From contig NZ_AULM01000003.1 in NCBI RefSeq assembly GCF_000422285.1, positions 62,001 to 126,000 on the forward strand: a DNA stretch of 64,000 nt. Direction: 5' to 3'. A model generated the notes under the pieces. The model did not search any database. It was not told the DNA's origin and was given only the letters and a program-made list of their open reading frames with translations. Source of the DNA: Desulfatiglans anilini DSM 4660. Lineage in GTDB: Bacteria; Desulfobacterota; DSM-4660; Desulfatiglandales; Desulfatiglandaceae. Shown here one piece after another: positions 9,702 through 17,865 of the stretch (position 1 is the first letter of the stretch; each line of letters starts with the position of its first letter). The position numbers were made by a program, and so were the translations under genes.

Positions 9702-11174
9702 CTAACCGGAAACAGGACCAGTCGGGATGAACCATCTGCGAACCCTGTAGTAGTATTTGAGTAATTTGACGGACAGGACACTCTTCAACAAAATGCCATC
9801 CAAATGCATCGTAATCGGACCGCGCCGCATCAACCGATTTCGGACAACCTGATAAACGAGATACCAACAGGACGATTCCGTCGAGATAAAACCATCGAGA
9901 ATGCGTTTATTTTTATTATCTATATCAACACATCGCTCTTTTATAATAATGCTAAAAATGATTCTTCTTATGAAGTTATTATAATATTGAGATTGATAAT
10001 AGAAAAAAACCCCCTTCAAAGCTGCAGGCAGCGCACACAAGGTCTGCTTGATGGACTTTATCTTATCAATCAGTGAGATACGAACGTACGGTGATTTTTT
10101 ACCCGTTTTCACATAATGACCTATGACGTTTTCACCATGCTGGAAATAATCATAAAGCGGTTCGTCCACATAACGTATGCAGCCACAGCTCAAAGCGACA
10201 CAGGCGATAAAATGGTCGTGATAGATATCGTCGATCTTTTCAGGAAAGGGCAGCAGGCAAGGGATCAGATCCCGCCGGAACATCGATGCCGCCCCCGTCA
10301 CTGTATTGGCCAGAAGCAGCAAATCGAGCCGGGAAAAATTGTTTTTTCTCGTCGTCCAATAGGTGTCCGAAATCAGATTACCCCGGCCGTCGACGATATT
10401 CATATCGGAATATACAAGGGTCGTCGAATCGTCGAATTCATCCAGCAGCCTCTCGATCTTGGATTCGTGCCACCGGTCGTCCTGATCCGCAAGGGCGACA
10501 TAAGCGGCCTCCTGCGGGACCCGCGTCAAAATCCGCTCGAAATTATGGTAATAACCAAGATTCCATTCATTGGAAAAAAGGAGGAACCTCGGATCATCGC
10601 CGATGCAGTCTGCTATCGAGGAAAGACATTCCGGACTGGAGCAATCGTCGTTCACGATACACACCCAGTTCCGGTAGGTCTGTCTTTTAATGGACTCGAT
10701 CTGCCGCCTCAAAAAGCCGACCGGCGGGTTGTAGGTCGCCATACAGATGGCCACCAGGGGCTCGGCGGCATCTGCCCGCACCGCTACAGGCTCCATTGTC
10801 AAGTCCGGCTCGAGGCGAACCTGCCCCCCATCCACCTCGCAGACCGTTCCATCCGCCAGCACTGCGCTCAGCTTCAGCCCAGCGGTTCTCCGGGCGACCT
10901 CCGCCTGCAGGGGTATCATCACCCAAAACCCGCTGTTCAGGCTGTGCCCCCGCATGTCGGCAATGCCGAATTGCGCACGGAAGACATCCAACCTGGCTAG
11001 ACCGAAGTTCCTGACCGGATGCGCCGCGCCGTCGAAGATCACCGTCAGACTGCGGATGTGTTCCTCCGTGTGATAGCACCAGCCCTGGACATAGAGCACA
11101 TTGCCCTTGCCGACATGCAGGGGTTTCGAAAGGTCCGTATAAACATTAAAGAGGAATTCCCGTCCAAGCGGCAT
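9702..11174 (-). CDS. GT2 glycosyltransferase with N-terminal accessory domain
   Basis: A 490-residue protein. Residues 1-130 form an accessory domain (LYVQGWCYHTEEHIRSLTV, IFDGAAHPVRNFG, ARLDVFRAQFG) that looks like the beta-sandwich at the C-terminus of the WsaF-like neighbour. The GT2 catalytic domain follows: VAICMATYNPPVGFLRRQIE, CIVNDDCSSPE and the DXD-region YVALADQDDRWHESKIERL. The C-terminal 100 residues are basic and more AT-rich, with a hydrophobic patch that may associate with the membrane. The start is an ATG at 11174 with AGGG six bases upstream; a TTG two codons earlier is possible. It is a mid-operon gene, 58 bp after the sulfotransferase. Confidence 0.86.
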   Translation of the reverse strand: MPLGREFLFNVYTDLSKPLHVGKGNVLYVQGWCYHTEEHIRSLTVIFDGAAHPVRNFGLARLDVFRAQFGIADMRGHSLNSGFWVMIPLQAEVARRTAGLKLSAVLADGTVCEVDGGQVRLEPDLTMEPVAVRADAAEPLVAICMATYNPPVGFLRRQIESIKRQTYRNWVCIVNDDCSSPECLSSIADCIGDDPRFLLFSNEWNLGYYHNFERILTRVPQEAAYVALADQDDRWHESKIERLLDEFDDSTTLVYSDMNIVDGRGNLISDTYWTTRKNNFSRLDLLLLANTVTGAASMFRRDLIPCLLPFPEKIDDIYHDHFIACVALSCGCIRYVDEPLYDYFQHGENVIGHYVKTGKKSPYVRISLIDKIKSIKQTLCALPAALKGVFFYYQSQYYNNFIRRIIFSIIIKERCVDIDNKNKRILDGFISTESSCWYLVYQVVRNRLMRRGPITMHLDGILLKSVLSVKLLKYYYRVRRWFIPTGPVSG

Positions 11175-11232
11175 ACTCAACCCTGCGCATCACCTCTGTC
11201 CGCCCCGATTAAGACGGTATCTTCCGGGAACC

Positions 11233-13173
11233 TCAGGAAAGGAAAAACCCCTTGATTTTTCCATAGAAGCGAACCGCCTTCCACGACTGGGAGTCGAAAA
11301 TATTCCGCAGTGTTTCGGCGTGCTCAGTCAAAAGGGTTTCGAGTTCGGTTATTTTTCGGCTTTTCTCATCGACATCCGCTTCCATGAGGCGGATCAATCG
11401 ATTCAGATTTTCTATTTGCGTTTCAAAAGACCGTTCTTTTACCCTGGACTCGGCGATTTCCCGTCCCGCAGACACTAACCTGTCGTTATCATCAAAGTGT
11501 TGTGTCTCTTTTTCCTGAATCACATTTTCAAGGTTTCTAATAACCTCTATCTTTACGCGGATTTCCTTTTCGATGTTCCTACAGTACTGATCTTTTATCC
11601 TCAAAACCGTTTCCTGATTTCTTGTTCTTTCGGATAATGCAAAAATCGCTTTATTCTGCTTGACCAGCAACTGGGTTTTCAAGGAAATCGCCTGTTCTGC
11701 TTCTTTTATTTCATTTTCTCTCTCCAGAACGCTGTTTTCGAGTTCTGAAACACGCAGAAAATGATTTTTTGATTCCTCCATGAGACTTTTGATAACTTGT
11801 TCCTTATTTTCTATTTGCTTAATTAAATTATCGATTTCAACCTTCAAGTTTTCTTCGTTCTTATATGAATCGTTCAGGGCGGCGGTCTTATCCCGAATCT
11901 CGGCATCTTTCTTCAAGATCAGATCCCGGGATTCTTTCTCAAACGCGTTAAACCGAGCTTCCTTTTCCTTCAAGACCTCCCGCGATTCGGACAATTGCCT
12001 GTCTCTATCCGCAAAAATATCTTCATATTCCTTTTTGATTCGCGCCAACTGCTGCTCATTTTCACTCAAAATGCGGTTGTGCCTCGAGGCCAGTTCTTCC
12101 AATTCGATCTGCTTTCGCGACAACGCATCATTGGCCGCAATAACCTGCCGCTCCTTATCCTCCAGGAGTTTCCCGTTTAATTTTTTGATGTCATCTGTAA
12201 ACATATCTTTCTGAGAGATTATCTCCTCAAGGGCAGAAACCTTGGAAACGGATCCCGCCAAGGCGCGCTCATTCTCTGCCAGGGCCGTCATCATCTCACC
12301 CAGCCGTCGCTCAGTGCGCAGTAGCGCGTTTTCTTCACCCATCTGCCGCACAAAGTCAACGAGTGCGGACAATCGGCCCGTTTTCACATCATCCTCGCCG
12401 GCATCCCCCGCTGCATAGCCGTCTCTGCAGACGGCCCGCGTCATCAGATAGATGATCTTGACCCTCGCAGGCAGGTCATCCTCTTCGAAAAACTCCTGCA
12501 GTCCAACCTGCTGGTGATGCAAATCCGAACGGATGGTCTTCTCGACCCATTTGGCATCCTCCGGCCACGCGAGACGGCAGAACTCGACTATCCGCCTGGC
12601 AGCGGAGGTTGGGATCTTGAAGAATTCATCGAAATAGACGATGCAACGCGGCGCGCCTTCCGTGCCACGGAGGGCCGCCGTGACATAATGCTCCCACAGC
12701 CATGCACCGCGCTGCACCGGAATATCATCGCGTTGAAGCAGGGATCTCCCCACTTCCAGGGGGTCGCGCATGCAGACGACAAACCGCAGACCTGGAATGA
12801 GACGGCGCCAAAAAGGCACAAGGATCGTCGTCCTGGGATCCTTGAAACCCCACAATGCATTCACCGGGAAGGAGGCGATGAGGGCTCGCGCCTCTTCAGC
12901 CAGAGAAGCCAGAGCCGGATCCGCATACCACCGCCCTTCGAGAGGCGGCGGTGCATGCCAGGAACCACCGAAATGAGCCAGGATCCGTTCGTTGATATTC
13001 ACGAAATCCTCATGCTCGAAAAAGCCCATCCGGTTCGTTTCATGCGGCGGCAACAGCCTGTCTTCGGGGCCGAGGAACAGGCCGCACGCATGCAGCAACC
13101 CTGCGATCATCGAGGTGCCGCTGCGATGCATCCCAATGACGGCAATCACACCATTTTCCAAAGGGTCTTTCAA
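11233..13173 (-). CDS. sulfotransferase fused to a long coiled coil
   Basis: A 646-residue protein, the first gene after the promoter at 13474-13502. Residues 8-260 are a sulfotransferase-family domain: the PAPS 5'-phosphosulfate loop VIGMHRSGTSMIAGLL, then FGFFEHE-like spacing seen as GFFEHEDFVNINERIL, WGFKDPRTTILVPFW and CMRDPLEVGRSLL. From about residue 290 to 630 it is almost uninterrupted Glu/Lys/Leu-rich heptad sequence predicted to form a coiled coil. Typical family members stop near 300 residues, so the coil is an added module. The preferred start is a TTG at 13173 preceded by AGGAGAGGCGGG; GTG codons at 13197 and 13194 are alternatives. It probably sulfates the glycan, with the coil acting as spacer or scaffold. 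Confidence 0.84.
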   Translation of the reverse strand: MKDPLENGVIAVIGMHRSGTSMIAGLLHACGLFLGPEDRLLPPHETNRMGFFEHEDFVNINERILAHFGGSWHAPPPLEGRWYADPALASLAEEARALIASFPVNALWGFKDPRTTILVPFWRRLIPGLRFVVCMRDPLEVGRSLLQRDDIPVQRGAWLWEHYVTAALRGTEGAPRCIVYFDEFFKIPTSAARRIVEFCRLAWPEDAKWVEKTIRSDLHHQQVGLQEFFEEDDLPARVKIIYLMTRAVCRDGYAAGDAGEDDVKTGRLSALVDFVRQMGEENALLRTERRLGEMMTALAENERALAGSVSKVSALEEIISQKDMFTDDIKKLNGKLLEDKERQVIAANDALSRKQIELEELASRHNRILSENEQQLARIKKEYEDIFADRDRQLSESREVLKEKEARFNAFEKESRDLILKKDAEIRDKTAALNDSYKNEENLKVEIDNLIKQIENKEQVIKSLMEESKNHFLRVSELENSVLERENEIKEAEQAISLKTQLLVKQNKAIFALSERTRNQETVLRIKDQYCRNIEKEIRVKIEVIRNLENVIQEKETQHFDDNDRLVSAGREIAESRVKERSFETQIENLNRLIRLMEADVDEKSRKITELETLLTEHAETLRNIFDSQSWKAVRFYGKIKGFFLS

Positions 13174-13561
13174 ATTCCCGCCTCTCCTTGTCACCACCGG
13201 CAGACGATCCGATCTCCATATCAGAAAGGAGAGCAGACCGCTTGACGTCCCGAAGGCAAGCCACCGGCCATGAACTCACGTATCGCCGACGCGGCGAAGC
13301 CGGGCCCACCGGGACCAAGCGACACCCCGCACGCAAAAAACAGGATCTAATTGTTCAGGAGAATAGGATTGTGTTGAATCTTGGGACGAATCAGAAACGG
13401 GACCTCACCGGGTCATTTTCCCCTGCCGAAGCCTGCTCTCGAGATTGGCCTCAAACCCGTTGCCGATAGCGGGAATATAGCGAAATATAAAGCATATGTC
13501 AAGGAAGCACACGGTTCCGGCATGCAAATAAAGACATCGAGGGCCTCTGAAGAATCGGCAT
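13174..13561. other. intergenic region with promoter and long leader
   Basis: A 388-bp gap between the stop of the WecA-like fusion gene and the start of the sulfotransferase gene, both on the minus strand. No protein gene could be supported. It holds the promoter at 13474-13502. From the expected transcription start near 13466 the leader would be about 290 bases, long for a simple 5' UTR. I did not find a convincing ops/JUMPStart element (GGCGGTAG) or a textbook intrinsic terminator in it. Confidence 0.5.
13474..13502 (-). promoter_or_regulatory. sigma70-type promoter for the leftward operon
   Basis: On the minus strand, TTGACA at 13502-13497 is followed by a 17-base spacer and TATATT at 13479-13474: a perfect -35 box and a five-of-six -10 box at the optimal distance. 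It points to the sulfotransferase gene and the genes down to position 1. Its presence implies that these genes need not depend on read-through from lptF/lptG. Confidence 0.7.
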
Positions 13562-15388
13562 TCAATCTATGATCAACTTCATCTGCCGTATATTGACATT
13601 TGATTTCAACCTTTCACAAGTATCGCCGATTGCTTTCCGTTTCTCCGAATCGATGTCTTTAAAAGCAATGATCATTTCTTTAATATTATGTTTCGCTAAA
13701 ATAGACTCAAAATCTTCTATGGTTCCAATTACTTTATACCCTTTGATACGTTTGCCTTTCAAAACTTTATTATCATCGATGAATCCAACGATCGACAGAT
13801 TCATTTCGGAATTGGATTCAATCTCTTTTATAACCATCTGTCCACCGACACCCGCACCATATATTAAAACAGGATCACCGTTCTTTTTGCTTTTCTTTAC
13901 CACTTCATCCAAAATACGGGATGATAGCCGTGAAAGAGAAATCATAATAAATATTATAACCCAATAGATCACAAAAACAGCTCGTGAAACACTTTCGAAT
14001 CGATAGACAAACAATAGGAAAAGCATGGTCGCGACGCATCCGAGCGTAATTGCTTTAATAAGAACGATCAGATCGCTAAGCCCCACAGTCTCCCAGACGG
14101 ATTGATATACACCGAACAGAAAAAAGGATGCTACCTGGGCAGACAGGAGGATCGGAAGCGACTTCAGAAAAATATCGAAATTCGCCCCGACTTGCCCTTC
14201 GAAACGCAACAGATAGGCGCTGTAATAAGCGATGGTAATCATCCCCGCATCCAGCAGCACTGCCAGGATACCCTTACGGTAGGTAAAATTCACCAATATC
14301 GGAGTGAGCCTCGTTGATTCGACGTCCGCCAGGATCGACCGCTCGGGATATACCTTGACCTTCCCAAGGTAGATCCAAAAAAATACGACCAGAAGCAGGT
14401 ACAAACCGATCAGCAGGATCCCCGGCCCCAACCCCACATAGTGGATGGCCAGGGCAAGCCCTCCGGAAACCGCGGCGAATGCGTAAAGCACCAGCACGGC
14501 TTTCCGCTCGCTCAGACCGATAGCCACCATGCGGTGGGAGGAATGATCCTTTCCCCCCTGGGAGATCCTGCGGTGGAACAGCTTCCGCATCAGGCTCACA
14601 AAGGCCGTATCCAGGATCGGCACGAACAGGATCATCACCGGCACGCCGATCACGGACACCAAATGAACAAATCCGTGTTCCGCAGCCCTCGCCGAACCGC
14701 CTGAAACCGTCAAACATGCCAGCAGGAAGCCGATATAGAGGCTCCCGGCATCGCCCATAAAGATCTTGGCGGGATTGAAGTTGTAGATCAGGAAACCGAG
14801 GACGGCGCCGGCGTAACAAAGGCTCAGAAGCAGCGTCTGCTCCCTCAGGACAAAAGGCTGCGCCAGAAAGAGCCAAAGAGCCAGAAACGCCGCCCCCAGA
14901 AAGGCAATGCCGGCGGCCAGGCCATCCATGTTGTCGAGGAGGTTGAATGCATTCGTAATCCCTACCACCCAGAGAATCGTCAGAAAGAGGTTCAGCGTGT
15001 CGAATTGCGTCCAGCCCAGTCGAAATCCGAAGTAAACCAGCGCGGAGGTGATGATCAACTGTCCGGCCAGTTTGTGCTGCGGGGCCATTGCTCGAAGGTC
15101 GTCAGCGAGCCCAAGCCCGAACATGGCCGCCCCGCAAATCACCACCGGCAGAATCGGCGCCCCGAATTCCCGCCACCCAAGCTGGCAGACCATCATCGAC
15201 CATGCGCCATTCAAGGCCACAAAAATCGCACATCCCCCGAGGAGCGCCGTCTTCCGGCGATGCCAGCGATTCTCCCGTGGAATCGCCACGTATCCATGCC
15301 TGACGGCGAACCATCTGACGAGCGGAGTCAGGAAAACGGCCAAACCAAACGCAAGACCGAGCGACAGGGGATACTCGAGCGATATCAT
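13562..15388 (-). CDS. WecA/MraY-like phosphoglycosyltransferase fused to CapD/FlaA1-type N-terminal module
   Basis: A 608-residue fusion. Residues 1-340 are a polytopic WecA/WbpL-type polyprenyl-phosphate sugar-1-phosphate transferase: GLADDLRAMAPQHKLAGQ, NAFNLLDNMDGLAAGIAF, FMGDAGSLYIGFLLA and GGKDHSSHRMVAIGLSERK. It would prime glycan synthesis on undecaprenyl phosphate. The remainder has further membrane segments and a nucleotide-binding-like Rossmann segment, VLIYGAGVGGQMVIKEIE then IVGFIDDNKVLKGKRIKGY. This matches the N-terminal half of CapD/FlaA1 dehydratases, but the catalytic SDR domain is absent. The start is an ATG at 15388 after AGGGAAGG. It lies 39 bp after lptG, so lipid-carrier priming and LPS export are linked. 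Confidence 0.86.
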   Translation of the reverse strand: MISLEYPLSLGLAFGLAVFLTPLVRWFAVRHGYVAIPRENRWHRRKTALLGGCAIFVALNGAWSMMVCQLGWREFGAPILPVVICGAAMFGLGLADDLRAMAPQHKLAGQLIITSALVYFGFRLGWTQFDTLNLFLTILWVVGITNAFNLLDNMDGLAAGIAFLGAAFLALWLFLAQPFVLREQTLLLSLCYAGAVLGFLIYNFNPAKIFMGDAGSLYIGFLLACLTVSGGSARAAEHGFVHLVSVIGVPVMILFVPILDTAFVSLMRKLFHRRISQGGKDHSSHRMVAIGLSERKAVLVLYAFAAVSGGLALAIHYVGLGPGILLIGLYLLLVVFFWIYLGKVKVYPERSILADVESTRLTPILVNFTYRKGILAVLLDAGMITIAYYSAYLLRFEGQVGANFDIFLKSLPILLSAQVASFFLFGVYQSVWETVGLSDLIVLIKAITLGCVATMLFLLFVYRFESVSRAVFVIYWVIIFIMISLSRLSSRILDEVVKKSKKNGDPVLIYGAGVGGQMVIKEIESNSEMNLSIVGFIDDNKVLKGKRIKGYKVIGTIEDFESILAKHNIKEMIIAFKDIDSEKRKAIGDTCERLKSNVNIRQMKLIID

Positions 15389-15427
15389 GCCTTCCCTGAT
15401 AAACGCTATCACTCTATGAAACCTCGA

Positions 15428-16504
15428 TCATGTGCGAACCCTCATAAGCACATAGCACCCACCGAAGCCGAAGCCGATATTGGCCGACCAGACGGCAAGC
15501 CACGGTGGCAGCAGACCGGTCAGACCGAGCGATCGCATGACGCCGAGGGCGACGATGTAGATAAAACAGACCCCTATCCCCACCGAAACGGCAGCGGGCG
15601 CCCCGCCTTTGGGAAGACTGAGTGCAATCGGGATCCCCCACAGGATCATCAGGAAATTGATAAAAGGAAAGGCAACCTTGAGATAAAGATTGACCAGGTA
15701 CTCGTTGGCGTCATAACCATCCGCTTCGATCTGCTCGGCAAATCGTTTGAGCTGACCATAGGTCATTTCCTCCGGCTCTTTCACTGGAACCAGAAACGCT
15801 TCAGGCAACTGTTCTATGGGCATATTGATTGCTTTGAAACGAACCATATCGTAAGATCCGTTTTCATTTCTTGTCAGTTCTATGCCCTTCAGGCCAACCC
15901 ATTCGCCATTTTTCCACATGGCCTTTTCAGCATGAATTTCCTTGGTAATCACAAACGATTCATCAAATATATACAATATGGGTTGATCCATTTCGTTTTT
16001 TTTGCCATCAAATCGATGGATATAACATATCCTGTCTGTCCCACGATGCCACACATGATTTCTGTAAAGTGAACGCTCACTATCAACTCTTTTCACAACA
16101 GTATTCCATATCGCTTCGCTTTTACTGCTTGTAATAGGTATCACCGTTTCGGAGAAAGCCAAAACGCAGCAGGATAGGATCAAGGCGGCTATCAGAAGAG
16201 GAAAACTGCTTTGAAAAACACTTATTCCACTGGCCTTCAAAGCAGTCATTTCATTATTCTTTCTCAAAATAGAAAACAAAATGACTACGGAAATAAGCGT
16301 TGCAGCCGGCGTCATCTGTACAGCGAGAAACGGTAGCTTATACAGGAAATACTTCACAACATCTGAAAATCCTGCATGCACCTCAAGAAAATTATCGATT
16401 TTTCCGATGAAATCAATGATCAAAAAAATACTTGTGAAACCGATCAGGCACAAGCAAAAGATGTAAGCGAACTCTTTAATGATATATCGCTGTAGGATGC
16501 TCAT
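15428..16504 (-). CDS. lptG: LPS export ABC transporter permease LptG
   Basis: A 358-residue permease of the LptF/LptG family with normal length. Three N-terminal membrane helices (IFCLCLIGFTSIFLIIDFIG; ATLISVVILFSILRKNNEM; LLIAALILSCCVLAFSE) are followed by a periplasmic beta-jellyroll domain (about residues 130-250) and three C-terminal helices. The block FSILRKNNEMTALKASGIS is the coupling-helix region that contacts the LptB ATPase. With LptF it extracts LPS from the inner membrane and feeds LptC and LptA. It starts 3 bp after lptF ends, the standard lptF-lptG arrangement. The lptB, lptC and lptA genes are not in the window. Confidence 0.93.
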   Translation of the reverse strand: MSILQRYIIKEFAYIFCLCLIGFTSIFLIIDFIGKIDNFLEVHAGFSDVVKYFLYKLPFLAVQMTPAATLISVVILFSILRKNNEMTALKASGISVFQSSFPLLIAALILSCCVLAFSETVIPITSSKSEAIWNTVVKRVDSERSLYRNHVWHRGTDRICYIHRFDGKKNEMDQPILYIFDESFVITKEIHAEKAMWKNGEWVGLKGIELTRNENGSYDMVRFKAINMPIEQLPEAFLVPVKEPEEMTYGQLKRFAEQIEADGYDANEYLVNLYLKVAFPFINFLMILWGIPIALSLPKGGAPAAVSVGIGVCFIYIVALGVMRSLGLTGLLPPWLAVWSANIGFGFGGCYVLMRVRT

Positions 16505-16507
16505 CGA

Positions 16508-17659
16508 TTATTTCTTTTGAAGATCCCTGAAAAAACGATGCAGATTCAGGTGCAAATGCTTCTCTCTTGACACTCTTCTAAAAAGATAAATAAAGGATGC
16601 GAGAAGAAAGGTATTGGGGATCCAGACGGCAAACATCGGCGGCACGGTCGCGCTTTCCGAAAGGCTCCGGACACCGGCAAGACATAAATAGTAAACCATG
16701 AAAACCACCAGACCCACTCCGATGCCCATAGATCTTCCTCTGCTCTGAAGTTGCGCGCCCAAAGGAAAACCGACCAATCCCATAAGAAACACAGCTATAG
16801 GCACTGTAATTTTTTCCATCAATTCAACGACCATCTCGTTGTGCCTTACACCCTCTTTGGTTTCCTCGATCTGCATTGCCAACTCTTGAACCGAAAGCTC
16901 TTTGGGTGCTTTTTCTCTCATCCTCCACGCCCTTATCATGTCCTGCAATCCGACACTCAGGTCATACGCCTCGAACTTGATCGTCCTTGCAGTGCTCATG
17001 TCTTTTTCGACAACCAGGATGGACCCTTTAGAAAAATGGATCATGACCATCTGCTTCTCGCGAAGATAGCTGATTTTTCCCTCATTGGCCACAATGGTGT
17101 TGATGGACCTCGGATCTCTGCGATCGACGACGAAGACCTCCTCCATCACCCCTGTAGCCCTGGAAAACCGGTTCACGTAAAAGGTGACGTTTGGAAAAGG
17201 CTCTGAAAAGACGTTCGATCTGATCGCCGTAGCCGCCTTCGTCTGAGCCAACTCGAAAAGGGTGTCTTTGAAAGAGCTGTTCCCCCAGGGGACAGCGAAC
17301 ACCGTTATCAACAGGGTGGCAAGCATCCCGGCCGAACAGAGAAAAAGCACGGGCGGCAACATCTGCTTCAGGCCGATCCCAGAAGCCCGCATGGCAATGA
17401 TTTCACTGTCGGAAGACAGCCTCAGAAACGCGACGATCGTGGACATGAGGGCAGCCGCCGGCATCGAGAACGTCAGGATATCCGGCAGCAGGTAGGCGAT
17501 CATCCAGAGGACCAGGCTGAGTTTCACCCCCTGCCCGACGATCAGATCCGTTATGGGGAGAAGTTCGGTCGCAATGATGATGAATACCGCCACGACCAGG
17601 CTGGAAAAAAAGGGCGGCCACATTTCGTTGGCCAGATAGCGGTCGAGTATCTTGTTCAT
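16508..17659 (-). CDS. lptF: LPS export ABC transporter permease LptF
   Basis: A 383-residue LptF/LptG-family permease. It begins MNKILDRYLANEMWPPFFSS, has the coupling region FLRLSSDSEIIAMRASGIGL, a periplasmic domain including FPNVTFYVNRFSRATGVMEE, and a C-terminal membrane bundle with MGLVGFPLGAQLQSRGRSMG. That last motif is strongly conserved in the family. It forms the LptB2FG complex with LptG. The ATG follows AAAGG. It is located 206 bp downstream of the GT2-GT4 fusion gene and could share that transcript. Assignment of F versus G rests on gene order and sequence resemblance. Confidence 0.92.
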   Translation of the reverse strand: MNKILDRYLANEMWPPFFSSLVVAVFIIIATELLPITDLIVGQGVKLSLVLWMIAYLLPDILTFSMPAAALMSTIVAFLRLSSDSEIIAMRASGIGLKQMLPPVLFLCSAGMLATLLITVFAVPWGNSSFKDTLFELAQTKAATAIRSNVFSEPFPNVTFYVNRFSRATGVMEEVFVVDRRDPRSINTIVANEGKISYLREKQMVMIHFSKGSILVVEKDMSTARTIKFEAYDLSVGLQDMIRAWRMREKAPKELSVQELAMQIEETKEGVRHNEMVVELMEKITVPIAVFLMGLVGFPLGAQLQSRGRSMGIGVGLVVFMVYYLCLAGVRSLSESATVPPMFAVWIPNTFLLASFIYLFRRVSREKHLHLNLHRFFRDLQKK

Positions 17660-17865
17660 GCACCTTTGCCGATTTGGAGGATTGACTGTGCATCAACTCG
17701 AGTGCCGCCGCTGCACCCGTTCTCGATCTGCATCCCTTAGGCGGAAAATCCCCGTCATCACCGAACGCCTCGCCCCTCTCGAAAGAGCCCCGGCGCCGAG
17801 GCGGAACGCCTCCTGCGGTTCGAGAACACGGAACCCGAATCCCTTTCAGAAACCAGCCGGCGGCA

